From: Burkholderiales bacterium
GTDB lineage: Bacteria; Pseudomonadota; Gammaproteobacteria; Burkholderiales; Burkholderiaceae_C
Length of the DNA: 33,778 nt
Reading direction: 5' to 3'
NCBI GenBank assembly: GCA_025360385.1
Contig: JANYCG010000016.1
Coordinates: 1 to 33,778, forward strand
Positions within the stretch are counted from its first letter, which is position 1. Each line of letters begins with the position of its first letter. The position numbers and the translations under genes were made by a program. The notes under the pieces were generated by a model that saw nothing but the letters and a program-made list of their open reading frames with translations, was not told the DNA's origin and did no database searches. Shown in pieces: positions 15,099 through 22,856 of the stretch.

Positions 15099-15890
15099 TT
15101 AAATTGCTATCAATTTCATACCTGCATAGGCAAGCAGTACGGATAACAGCGAGCGAATGACTCGATCTGGTGTGCGGGTGAGCAGGTGCGAACCGATCCA
15201 GATGCCGGGGATGGAACCCGCCAGCAGTTTAGCCAGCAGCGGCCAATCGACCGACCCCATGGATGCGTGGCCCATTCCAGCCACAAGTGTAAGCGGCACC
15301 GCGTAGGCAATGTCTGCGCCGACGATGCGCGACAGCGGCAGTTTCGGGTACAAAATCATCAAGACCGTGACGCCAATCGCCCCTGCACCGACGGAGGTGA
15401 GTGTGACCAAGGTGCCGATCAAGGCACCAAACAGCGGCGGCAGGCTCCAGTGGATCGCCCGGGTGGCGGCGTCTTCCTGGCCCAGTGCGATTGAAGCAGG
15501 AGCCGATTTGCCACGGATGGCCTTGTACAGTGTGGCCGCAGCGGTCAGCAGCAATGCCGCACCCAAGGTAGTCGTCATCACATGCTGCACGTCAGCGTTG
15601 GCCGGCCCGAGTGTGTGCAGCACAAACAAGGTGGCCAGGGCCGCCGGAATGCTGCCTGCGCAAAGTTGCGCCACCACGCGCCAGTCCACCCGCCGGGCGC
15701 GCGCCAGTTTGATGGTGCCGCCCATTTTGGTGAAGGCGGCAAACAGCAAGTCGGTGCCGACGGCCATGTAAGGCTTGACGCCAAAGAAAAAAATCAGAAT
15801 GGGCGTCATCAATGAGCCGCCACCGACACCCGTGAGCCCGACGACCAGGCCGACAAAAAATCCGGCAAAAACAAACGCGAAATCGTGCAT
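15099..15890 (-). CDS. TauE/SafE (TSUP) family membrane transporter
   Basis: This 263-residue inner-membrane protein has about eight hydrophobic helices in two similar halves. The first contains GLVVGLTGVGGGSLMTPILI (split around residues 14-34) and the second LTSVGAGAIGVTVLMILYP, the paired glycine-rich motifs of TSUP transporters. Family members move sulfite, sulfonates, sulfate or other anions. As the first gene of the cys operon it probably imports sulfate or exports sulfite, but direction and substrate cannot be read from the sequence. The start is ATG at 15890. Confidence 0.92.
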   Translation of the reverse strand: MHDFAFVFAGFFVGLVVGLTGVGGGSLMTPILIFFFGVKPYMAVGTDLLFAAFTKMGGTIKLARARRVDWRVVAQLCAGSIPAALATLFVLHTLGPANADVQHVMTTTLGAALLLTAAATLYKAIRGKSAPASIALGQEDAATRAIHWSLPPLFGALIGTLVTLTSVGAGAIGVTVLMILYPKLPLSRIVGADIAYAVPLTLVAGMGHASMGSVDWPLLAKLLAGSIPGIWIGSHLLTRTPDRVIRSLLSVLLAYAGMKLIAI

Positions 15891-16134
15891 AGGGGACGGA
15901 TTTTGGGGGGCATTGCTTATATTGCAAACTACATTGTTGTGATTTTGTTATTCTAAATTGGCATATAAAATCGACCAAGCTGGGTGTGGGTGTGATTTAG
16001 TTGGCAATTTATGCAAGTCTTGGGCGCGCAGTTGGGCCAAATCAAACCCATTGAAGGTGCGATTTGGTCTGCTTTGGTGTAAGGTTTGCTTGCATCTTGA
16101 AGCTGCCTTTTTCATTCGATTGCCTTTGCCCGCC
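15891..16134. promoter_or_regulatory. Divergent intergenic region upstream of the cys operon
   Basis: These 244 bp separate the transporter gene (minus) from the small secreted protein (plus). The part nearest the transporter is AT-rich. A TATAAG -10-like hexamer (15921-15916, minus strand) has no good -35 hexamer at normal spacing, as expected for an activator-dependent promoter such as those controlled by CysB. No operator could be defined by eye. The plus-strand promoter is not evident. Confidence 0.35.
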
Positions 16135-16446
16135 ATGAAACCCGTCAAGCTCTCCAGACCACTGCTGTTGGCCGGCGGGATGTGTTGCGGGATGCCTGCT
16201 TTTGCCGAGTCCGGTTTTGGCTCAGGTGATGGCCCATTCAGCGCATCCGCTCGGCTTGGTTTTCAGGTGGTGATCCCGGTGGTGTTGTCGCTGCGTGTCG
16301 TCCAGGGCAATGGGCAGCCATTGCCAGCGGCCACTGTGGCGACAAATGCAAAAAATGCGAGTTTGACGGCCAACGCGGTGGGTGCCACGGGTGGGCTTGC
16401 AGATCAGGGTGACCCGCAGCTCATCTACACCGTCGCGTTGCCCTGA
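16135..16446 (+). CDS. Small secreted protein of unknown function
   Basis: This 103-residue protein has a clear Sec signal peptide: a basic start (MKPVKLSRP), a hydrophobic core and a cleavage site after PAFA near residue 24. The mature part is about 79 residues. It starts with Gly/Ser-rich sequence, has one hydrophobic beta-like stretch (ARLGFQVVIPVVLSLRV) and is otherwise Ala/Asn/Gly-rich. The beta stretch resembles the first strand of some fimbrial or spore-coat-U-like secreted proteins, but the rest is too short to assign. It converges with the oxygenase gene with only 1 bp between the stop codons. Confidence 0.6.
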   Translation: MKPVKLSRPLLLAGGMCCGMPAFAESGFGSGDGPFSASARLGFQVVIPVVLSLRVVQGNGQPLPAATVATNAKNASLTANAVGATGGLADQGDPQLIYTVALP

Positions 16447-16447
16447 A

Positions 16448-17308
16448 TCAGGCTTTGCGCACGCCGCGCAACTCTTGCATGCGTTCCTTGAAATACGCGT
16501 CCACGGTGTAACGCTGCGACAGCACAACATCGCGGTTGGGGTGAAGAAAAAGTGGCATCGAAATGCGCGGCTTTTTGGCACCGTCACCGCTGGGGTTCAG
16601 CACTCGGTGAACGGTTGACGGGTAATAGTGGCCCGATGCCTCTTGCAACATGTCGCCGATGTTGACGATCAAGAGGCCAAAATCGCTGGGTGCGTCTATC
16701 CACTCCTGGTTCTTTCCCATCACCTGCAGGCCGGGCTCGGTGGCGGCGGGCAAAATGGTCAGCAGGTTGATGTCGCCGTGGGCGGCGGCGCGCACGGCGC
16801 CGGGTTCTTCATCCCCGCGCAGGGGTGGGTAGTGCAACACACGCAACAATGTTTGTTGGCAACCCTCGATCATTTTGGGCAGAGGCATGGCGTACTTGGC
16901 CTTGACCTCGGGTGGCGAAAAATCTTCAACCCATTGCAACAACTGTTTGGCCAATGCGCTGCCCGCTACGTAATAACGCCGTGCGGCCTGCGACACTTCA
17001 GCCGGGTAGCGGCCCCAGGGAAAGATGTGGAAAAACTCCTTCAAATCACGCTTGTCGTGGTCTTTGGCAGTCTCCGATATGGCAGGTGAAAAATAGCCGT
17101 CGAGTTTGACTGGGTCTTGCGCGTATTGGTGTTTGGCGCTGGTGCCAAAAAATGCCAGCCATTCGGCGTAAATGCCGTCGACCAGGCGCTGGTCCAGGGG
17201 ATGGTTCTTCAGCACACCAAAACCAGTGTCATGCAGGTTTTTACAAAAGTCCTGTGCGGCGCTGGGGCTTTGGTAGTCCACAACAGCGAGGGTTTGGGAC
17301 GTCGTCAT
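16448..17308 (-). CDS. 2-oxoglutarate/Fe(II)-dependent oxygenase, isopenicillin-N-synthase-like
   Basis: This 286-residue protein has the N-terminal DIOX_N-like region (LHDTGFGVLKNHPL, residues 25-38) and the C-terminal jelly-roll with the iron triad HxD (AAHGDINLLT) and a distal His (TVHRVLNP), followed by the 2-oxoglutarate-binding R-x-S (RISMP). Members hydroxylate or desaturate small molecules; the substrate here is unknown. ATG at 17308 is chosen because AAGGAGA lies at good spacing; an upstream in-frame start five codons earlier would include that site. Neighbouring nucleoside genes on the same strand make a nucleoside or base substrate possible, but this is speculation. Confidence 0.88.
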   Translation of the reverse strand: MTTSQTLAVVDYQSPSAAQDFCKNLHDTGFGVLKNHPLDQRLVDGIYAEWLAFFGTSAKHQYAQDPVKLDGYFSPAISETAKDHDKRDLKEFFHIFPWGRYPAEVSQAARRYYVAGSALAKQLLQWVEDFSPPEVKAKYAMPLPKMIEGCQQTLLRVLHYPPLRGDEEPGAVRAAAHGDINLLTILPAATEPGLQVMGKNQEWIDAPSDFGLLIVNIGDMLQEASGHYYPSTVHRVLNPSGDGAKKPRISMPLFLHPNRDVVLSQRYTVDAYFKERMQELRGVRKA

Positions 17309-17343
17309 GCCGCTCTCCTTCAATTTTTCAGATGGTGGTAATT

Positions 17344-17373
17344 GGAATCTGACCCCAATTAATTTTGGGGCTC
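17344..17373. repeat. GGGGTCAGATTCC-type motif with short inverted repeat
   Basis: Between the nucleoside hydrolase and oxygenase genes lies GGAATCTGACCCC followed by AATTAATTTTGGGG. This makes a six-base stem (CCCCAA/TTGGGG) around an AT loop. I recall similar GGGGTCAGATTCC strings between genes in many proteobacteria, often near REP-associated transposases. There is no transposase here. Confidence 0.4.
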
Positions 17374-17386
17374 TGCCTTCAGAGAA

Positions 17387-18385
17387 TCATCTGGCTAGCC
17401 AGTCTGCCATCATGGTGTCTTGAAACACTTGGCCTACGGCTTGGGCGTCAACTTGCATACAGACTTGGGGGGTTGCCTTGTCGGCATCCCAGCCACGTTG
17501 CGCGTAACCTAGGGTGGGGCGCCGGTCCAGCATGGTTTGGCCCTGTCCAATGCCTTCGGTTGCGACCCGCACACGGCCGTGCGCCAGCGTGAAGTGCTCG
17601 GGGTTGGTCAGGTAAAGGAACGCCAGCACGTCGTGCCCAAAACAGCCGTGGATTTTGGCAACGTGCGGGTACAGTCCGCTGTAGAAATTGGCGTAAAACC
17701 CGACGGCATGGTGCAGGGTGTCAGTGGCAATGTGTTGGTGCTTGTCGGCGATGGTTTTGAATTGCGCCACCGACATGATGACCTGGTGCGTCACGTCAAG
17801 CCCAACCATGGTGAGTTTCCAGCCGGCCGTGAACACCTGGTCCGCCGCGTGCGGATCGCCCCAGATGTTGGCCTCGGCCACGGGCGAAACGTTGCCGGGC
17901 TCGGTGATGGTGCCACCCATGATGATGACCTCGCGCACAAGTTTTGGCAGGTCCGGCTCCAATTTCAACGCCAGCGCCAGATTGCCCAGCGGCCCGACCG
18001 CGACCAGGGTAATTTCGCCAGGGCTGGCCCGCACCATATCCACAATGAATTGGGCGCTGCTGCGCGGGTCCAATTGATTTTGGGTGGTGACCCGGCTGGT
18101 CAGATTGCCCAAGCCGTCCGCGCCGTGGATATGGGCGGGCGGGGTCCCGCCTGGTTTCACCCAGGGGCGCTTGATGCCCTGCGTGACCGGGATGTCGGGG
18201 CGGCCCGCGATCGCGGCCAGGTACAGGGCATTGACGGCGGCTTGTTCGACCTTGACATTGCCAAACGTGGTGGTGATGCCCACCACGTCAACCAGCGGGT
18301 GTGCCAGCGCGTAAAACAGCGCCATGGCATCGTCCACGCCGGGGTCGGTGTCATAAATGACTTTGAAGGGGCGTGTCGTGGTCAT
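17387..18385 (-). CDS. Inosine/uridine-preferring nucleoside hydrolase
   Basis: This 332-residue protein hydrolyses ribonucleosides to ribose and a base. The calcium-binding and catalytic motif DTDPGVDDAMAL is at residues 12-23 (D12, D14, D18, D19). Further family features are ITTTFGNVKVEQA, a VGPLGNLALAL strand, the IIMGG segment, EANIWGDPHAAD and the active-site His region near GCFGHDVLAF. It lies 59 nt behind the ribokinase gene, whose product could phosphorylate the released ribose. ATG at 18385 is preferred, though a TTG at 18448 overlapping the ribokinase stop as TTGA would add 21 poorly conserved-looking residues. Purine or pyrimidine preference cannot be told. Confidence 0.93.
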   Translation of the reverse strand: MTTTRPFKVIYDTDPGVDDAMALFYALAHPLVDVVGITTTFGNVKVEQAAVNALYLAAIAGRPDIPVTQGIKRPWVKPGGTPPAHIHGADGLGNLTSRVTTQNQLDPRSSAQFIVDMVRASPGEITLVAVGPLGNLALALKLEPDLPKLVREVIIMGGTITEPGNVSPVAEANIWGDPHAADQVFTAGWKLTMVGLDVTHQVIMSVAQFKTIADKHQHIATDTLHHAVGFYANFYSGLYPHVAKIHGCFGHDVLAFLYLTNPEHFTLAHGRVRVATEGIGQGQTMLDRRPTLGYAQRGWDADKATPQVCMQVDAQAVGQVFQDTMMADWLAR

Positions 18386-18444
18386 GGCGGTCAATTCAAC
18401 GGTTAGGGTTGGACGAAGAGAGTCGCAGAGTTCGGGCTGCGGCT

Positions 18445-19326
18445 TCAAGCGTGTTGCGACAAAAACAGGGCCACTTCAGAGCGGGTTGGAATGCTGCTTT
18501 GCGCTCCGGCTGTCAAGCAGGCCAGCGCACCCGCCGCGTTGGCGGTTTTCAGCGCGGTGGCAATGTCCTGACCCTGCGCCAGGCAGGCAACGAAGCTGCC
18601 CACAAAGGTGTCCCCCGCGCCGGTCGTGTCGACGGGCTGGATGTTAAAGGCGGCTTGTCGCGTGACGACGCCATTGACCCGTGCGCAACTGCCCTGGCTG
18701 CCGAGCGTGACGACGACGCAGGGCACTTGCAGGCGGGCCAGGCATTCATCAACGGAGCCGCCATGGTCTGCCACGATCGCCAGCTCACCCTGGTTGACGA
18801 TGAGCACATCCAAACTGGCCAGCAAAGCTGCAGGAAGGGTTTGCGCAGGTGCCGCATTCAAAACGACAAAAACGCCTGAAGTCCTTGCGGCGTCTGCATA
18901 AGCTGCTACAGTTTCAAGAGGGGTTTCCAATTGCATCACCAGGTGGCTGATGCCCTGCAAAGGTGGCAAATCAGCCGGCAGAAGGGCCGTGTTGGCACCG
19001 GGCGCGACCATGATCGCGTTCTCGCCACCGTCGCTCACACAAATGAAGGCCGTGCCGGTGGGCAAGTCTTTGCAGCGTTTGATGTGCATTGACACGCCTG
19101 CAGCGGCAAGGGACGCTTCAAGGGGCTGCGCAAACGTGTCGTCGCCCAGGGCCAGCAGCATGGTGGTCGGCACACCACCCGCGCGGGCACAAGCGACCGC
19201 CTGATTGGCCCCTTTGCCGCCGGGAAAGGTTTTAAAGTCGTGGCCCATCACGGTTTCACCGGGGCTTGGGATGTGCGGCGCGCGCACCACAAAATCCAGA
19301 TTGGCAGAACCCGCCACAAGTATCAT
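18445..19326 (-). CDS. rbsK: Ribokinase
   Basis: Ribokinase converts ribose to ribose-5-phosphate. The 293-residue PfkB-family protein shows the substrate loop GGKGANQAVACARAGG beginning at residue 36, MILVAGSANLDFVVRAP at the start, and the anion-hole and catalytic-base motif DTTGAGDTFVGSF near residue 233. It precedes the nucleoside hydrolase on the same strand and is divergent from psuK-psuG, so all four genes probably handle ribosides. No ribose ABC transporter is nearby, which fits ribose generated inside the cell by the hydrolase. ATG at 19326 is chosen by homology. Confidence 0.9.
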   Translation of the reverse strand: MILVAGSANLDFVVRAPHIPSPGETVMGHDFKTFPGGKGANQAVACARAGGVPTTMLLALGDDTFAQPLEASLAAAGVSMHIKRCKDLPTGTAFICVSDGGENAIMVAPGANTALLPADLPPLQGISHLVMQLETPLETVAAYADAARTSGVFVVLNAAPAQTLPAALLASLDVLIVNQGELAIVADHGGSVDECLARLQVPCVVVTLGSQGSCARVNGVVTRQAAFNIQPVDTTGAGDTFVGSFVACLAQGQDIATALKTANAAGALACLTAGAQSSIPTRSEVALFLSQHA

Positions 19327-19514
19327 GTTTGAACCGTTTGATCCGTCTAAATGGTGAAATTTCCGTGGGTCATGATCGCTTGCATCCAGCGAAGACCGGC
19401 GCCGTGAAATATGAAAATACCCAGTTTTGAATTGCTGATGATGACATTGTGCCGCTAAATCCACTTTTTCCCGCCCGTGTTTTTGCCGACGCCAGCCCGC
19501 AAGGCGCGGGTGTT

Positions 19515-20441
19515 ATGGGCGTCCAGGTGGCCGTGGTTGGCGCCATCAACCTGGACTTCAGCGCAGCCTCGGCCCAGAGCCTGATTCCGCACGACTCGAA
19601 TCCCGGACATATTTGCCAGGGCGCAGGCGGTGTGGGACGCAATATCGCCGAAAACCTGGTGCGGCTGGGCTTTTCCACCTGCCTTGTGAGCGTGGTTGGC
19701 GACGATTTGCCGGGCCAGGATGTGCTGGCCAACACCCAAGCTGCCGGTGTTGACGTGCAGGGCGTCAGTGTGCTGGCGGGCCACAAGACAGCCACCTACC
19801 TGTCGGTGCATGACGCCAGCGGCGACATGGTGCTGGCCATCAACGACATGGCGATCCTGGAGCAGCTTCAACCGGCCTTGATTCAGCCAAGTTTGGCGCA
19901 AATGAACCAAGCCAGCGTCTGGGTGACGGACTGCAATCTGCCTGAAAACACCTTGCAATTTTTGCTGTGTGAACAAATGTTCACCCCGATCTTCGTGGAC
20001 GCTGTCTCGGCTGCCAAATGCAGAAGAATCATTCCCTGGCTTGGGCGCATCCACACCTTGAAATGCAACGGGCTCGAAGCCCAGGCCTTGACTGGATTGG
20101 CGGTGGAGTCACCCGAGCAGGCCTGCGCCGCCGCACAACAACTGCACCGCGCCGGTGTGCGCCAAGTGGTGGTCAGCCTGGGCGCTTTGGGCGTGAGTTG
20201 GTGCGACCTTGATGGCATCACGGGGCACCAGGCTGCCAGCGACGTCAAGGTGTTGAACACGTCGGGTGCAGGGGACGCCCTGATGGCAGGCCTGGTGGCG
20301 GCCCATTTGCAAAACTGGCCCCTGGCGGCAGCCGTCGCGTTCGGCATGGCCTGCGCTGACATCACCCTGGAGGCCGCGCAAGCCTGCGCGCCTGCGCTGT
20401 CATGGGCTTGGGTTCAAAGCCGAATGAATTTGCTGGCTTGA
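19515..20441 (+). CDS. psuK: Pseudouridine kinase PsuK (PfkB family)
   Basis: PsuK phosphorylates pseudouridine to pseudouridine-5'-phosphate. The 308-residue protein matches E. coli PsuK along its length by memory: VVGAINLDF near the start, DSNPG, GGVGRNIAENLVRLG, the AINDM segment, DAVSAAKC, HTLKCNGLEAQALTG and the C-terminal catalytic motif NTSGAGDALMAGL. ATG at 19515 has AAGG ten bases upstream. A GTG at 19449 in the same frame would add 22 residues not expected in the family. psuG follows 52 nt downstream. Together they break pseudouridine down to uracil and ribose-5-phosphate. Confidence 0.93.
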   Translation: MGVQVAVVGAINLDFSAASAQSLIPHDSNPGHICQGAGGVGRNIAENLVRLGFSTCLVSVVGDDLPGQDVLANTQAAGVDVQGVSVLAGHKTATYLSVHDASGDMVLAINDMAILEQLQPALIQPSLAQMNQASVWVTDCNLPENTLQFLLCEQMFTPIFVDAVSAAKCRRIIPWLGRIHTLKCNGLEAQALTGLAVESPEQACAAAQQLHRAGVRQVVVSLGALGVSWCDLDGITGHQAASDVKVLNTSGAGDALMAGLVAAHLQNWPLAAAVAFGMACADITLEAAQACAPALSWAWVQSRMNLLA

Positions 20442-20493
20442 CAGACCTCTGACCCCACGACACGCAAAGCATCCCGGTCAAAATCGGTAAATC

Positions 20494-21444
20494 ATGACAC
20501 GTTATATCCCGATACAAACCCAAGCCATACCCGGTGACCTCGACATCGCGCCGCCAGTGCAGCAGGCTTTGGACGAGGGCCGGCCCGTGGTGGCGCTCGA
20601 GTCCACCATCATCACCCACGGCATGCCTTACCCGCAAAACCTTGAAACTGCGCTCAAGCTTGAAGCCGAGGTGCTGGCCCATGGCGCGGTGCCGGCCACT
20701 GTGGCCATCGTCCACGGGCGACTCAAGGCGGGCCTGTCGCACGGCGAGATTGAGGCCTTGGCGCGGGCCGGGCCCAGCGCCATCAAGGTCAGCCGACGCG
20801 AGCTCGGGCTGGTGGTGGCCGCCGGGCAAACCGGTGCCACCACCGTGGCCTCAACCATGCTCATCGCGGCCAAAGCCGGCATCCGCGTGTTCGCCACGGG
20901 TGGCATTGGTGGCGTGCACCGCGCCGCTGCGCAAACGTTTGATATTTCGGCCGACTTGCAGGAGCTGGCGCGGACCCCCGTCGCCGTGGTGTGCGCTGGT
21001 GCCAAATCGATTCTTGACCTCGGCCTGACCCTCGAATACCTGGAGACGCATGGCGTGCCCGTGGTCGGATACCAAACCAGCACCTTGCCGGCCTTCTTCA
21101 CACGGGAAAGTGCCTTTGCACTGCCCTGGCGGCTAGACACGCCAGATCAAATTGCAGCGGCGCTGCATGCCCAGTGGCGCCTGGGTTTGAGCGCGGGCAT
21201 GGTCATCGCCAACCCGATTCCCCACGCCTTTGCCATGCCCGCCAGCGTGATTGCCCGGGCCATAGAACAAGCCCTGCAAGACGCGGCAGGGCAAGGCATC
21301 AGCGGCAAAGCCACCACCCCGTTTTTGCTCGAGCGCGTGAATGCCATCACAGGCGGTGACAGCCTCGCCGCCAATATCGCGCTGGTTTTGAACAACGCCC
21401 GGTTGGCCTGTGCGGTGGCGGCAGCCTTGGCGCGCCTTGGCTGA
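20494..21444 (+). CDS. psuG: Pseudouridine-5'-phosphate glycosidase PsuG
   Basis: PsuG splits the C-C glycosidic bond of pseudouridine-5'-phosphate, giving uracil and ribose-5-phosphate. The 316-residue protein has the signature ALESTIITHGMPYPQN (34-49), ATGGIGGVHR (134-143), metal-site aspartates around residues 150-154, and the Schiff-base lysine K171 in CAGAKSILDLGLT. IANPIPH and the GKATTPFLLE segment follow. It is directly behind psuK. A pseudouridine transporter (PsuT/YeiM-like) is not present, so uptake must be encoded elsewhere or the substrate comes from RNA turnover. Confidence 0.97.
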   Translation: MTRYIPIQTQAIPGDLDIAPPVQQALDEGRPVVALESTIITHGMPYPQNLETALKLEAEVLAHGAVPATVAIVHGRLKAGLSHGEIEALARAGPSAIKVSRRELGLVVAAGQTGATTVASTMLIAAKAGIRVFATGGIGGVHRAAAQTFDISADLQELARTPVAVVCAGAKSILDLGLTLEYLETHGVPVVGYQTSTLPAFFTRESAFALPWRLDTPDQIAAALHAQWRLGLSAGMVIANPIPHAFAMPASVIARAIEQALQDAAGQGISGKATTPFLLERVNAITGGDSLAANIALVLNNARLACAVAAALARLG

Positions 21445-21463
21445 GATTAAGCCGGATTGCTGG

Positions 21464-21524
21464 TAGCTACACTAAATATAGCTAAGTATTCAGCATACAC
21501 GGGGACTTTTAGCGATTTTAAGCT
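21464..21524 (+). repeat. Dispersed ~60 bp element, intergenic copy
   Basis: It begins TAGCTACACTAAATATAGC, a short inverted repeat (GCTA...TAGC), and continues with GTATTCAGCATACACGGGG and a GATTTTAA end, matching the other copies. It lies between convergent psuG and the acyl-CoA dehydrogenase gene and overlaps the first bases of a small palindrome (AGCTCTACAGAGCT, 21521-21534). Confidence 0.75.
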
Positions 21525-21659
21525 CTACAGAGCTGCAAAGCCCGGTTTGAAGCTGGCGCGCACGACATCAAACGCAGGCGCTTGCCTTGGGCCAGTGCTT
21601 CTTGGGGTCCCTGGCCGCAGCCTCGCACAGGCAAGGCCCGGCTATCTCAACGATCCAGC
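21525..21659. other. Gap downstream of psuG with no recognisable gene
   Basis: Beyond the repeat copy and the AGCTCT/AGAGCT hairpin, these bases are GC-rich and hold several short inverted segments (for example GGCCAG at 21590 with CTGGCC at 21611). No T-tract terminator or coding frame could be supported. It may be a decayed remnant. Confidence 0.4.
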
Positions 21660-22844
21660 TCAAATACTCACCTGCGCATAACGTGCCAAGTGGTGATCCG
21701 CATCGCCAAACCGCTGCGCCAGCATGGTCAGTCGGCGAAAAGTGTGGCTCACCTTCATCTCTTCGGTCATGCCCATGCCGCCATGAAGCTGAACTGATTC
21801 CTGGCTGACCTTGCGGGCGGCATCGGCAACTTTGACTTTGGCGGCGGACACGGCTTTCTGCCGGGCGGCCACGGCTACGGCGTCGGTCGCGCCAACTGCC
21901 GCGTCGACACGGCAGGCGGCCAGGATGGCCATGGAACGCGCTTCTTCACAGGCCATGAACATCTCGACCATGCGGTGCTGCAAAGCCTGAAAGGAGGCGA
22001 TGGCGATGCCGAACTGTTTGCGGCTTTGTGTGTATTCCAGTGTGGCGTCGGTGGCGGATTTCATCGCGCCCACGGCTTCGGCGCACGTGAGGGCGGTGGC
22101 GAAGTCGACCGCTTCTTCAATGTGGGGCAGGGCCTGGCCTTGGTTTGAGGCGTCGCCCAACATGGCGGCAAAGGGCAGCAACACGGCGCTGAAAGCGACG
22201 TCGTCGGCGCGCTGGCCGTCCACGGTGCGGTAGCTGCTGATGGCCACACCTTTGGCTTTGGTGTCCACCAAAAACAAGCCGGTGCCGCCGTTCACCGGGC
22301 AGCCTGGGCCGTGGCTGATCTGTGCGGACACCACCAGCACGTCAGCCGACGCAGCCCCGACAACGACGAGTTTTTCACCGTCGAGCTGCCAGCCTTCTTG
22401 CCCTTCCACCGTCGCCTTGACAACCGTCGTGGTGACGGGTTCCAGCGCGTAACGGCGCCCGCGCTCCAGATAGGCGAAGGCAGCCTTGCCGCTGCCGTCC
22501 AGCAGCGGCGGCAACACGGCCTGGCGTTGGGCGGGGTTGCCCGCGTGGGCCACCAGGCGGCTGGCCAGCGCGACGTGGTCCAGCAAGGGCTCCAGCACCA
22601 GCGCTTCGCCAAAGGCCTCCATCGGCGCAATCATGTCGACCGCGCCGCCGCCGTAGCCGCCCGCCTCGCTGCTGAAGGGCAGGGCGGTCAGGCCCATGTC
22701 GGCAAAGGCGTCCCAGGCGGCGGCGTTAACGCCCGCGTCGGAAGTGAGGATTTTTTTGCGCGCTTCAAAGCTGTAATTCGCGGCCAGGTATTTTTTGAGC
22801 GAATCGGCCAGCTGTTTTTGTTCGTCGTTGAATTCGAAATCCAT
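21660..22844 (-). CDS. Acyl-CoA dehydrogenase, PimD-like small subunit
   Basis: This 394-residue FAD enzyme of the acyl-CoA dehydrogenase family would introduce the alpha-beta double bond in an acyl-CoA. The N-terminus (MDFEFNDEQKQLADSLKKYL) and the end (FGDADHHLARY) resemble pimeloyl-CoA dehydrogenase small subunits. RKQFGIAIASFQALQHRM and QLHGGMGMTEE are general family motifs. The usual Y-E-G at the catalytic glutamate position is replaced by this divergent end, as in heteromeric members. It is 12 nt behind a second acyl-CoA dehydrogenase gene, which supports a two-subunit enzyme. It is the last gene of the beta-oxidation operon. Confidence 0.87.
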   Translation of the reverse strand: MDFEFNDEQKQLADSLKKYLAANYSFEARKKILTSDAGVNAAAWDAFADMGLTALPFSSEAGGYGGGAVDMIAPMEAFGEALVLEPLLDHVALASRLVAHAGNPAQRQAVLPPLLDGSGKAAFAYLERGRRYALEPVTTTVVKATVEGQEGWQLDGEKLVVVGAASADVLVVSAQISHGPGCPVNGGTGLFLVDTKAKGVAISSYRTVDGQRADDVAFSAVLLPFAAMLGDASNQGQALPHIEEAVDFATALTCAEAVGAMKSATDATLEYTQSRKQFGIAIASFQALQHRMVEMFMACEEARSMAILAACRVDAAVGATDAVAVAARQKAVSAAKVKVADAARKVSQESVQLHGGMGMTEEMKVSHTFRRLTMLAQRFGDADHHLARYAQVSI

Positions 22845-22856
22845 GGTGTTTCTTTC

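Noticed and set aside
15099-15122. Possible seventh copy of the dispersed element at the transporter 3' end
   Set aside because: Only the AAATTGATA part of the 5' half matches; the second half with the GGGGAC and TTTTGAC blocks is absent, so chance similarity is not excluded.
19327-19345. LacI/RbsR-type operator TGAACCGTTTGA upstream of rbsK
   Set aside because: The two halves do not match as an inverted repeat at enough positions, and no regulator gene is adjacent.
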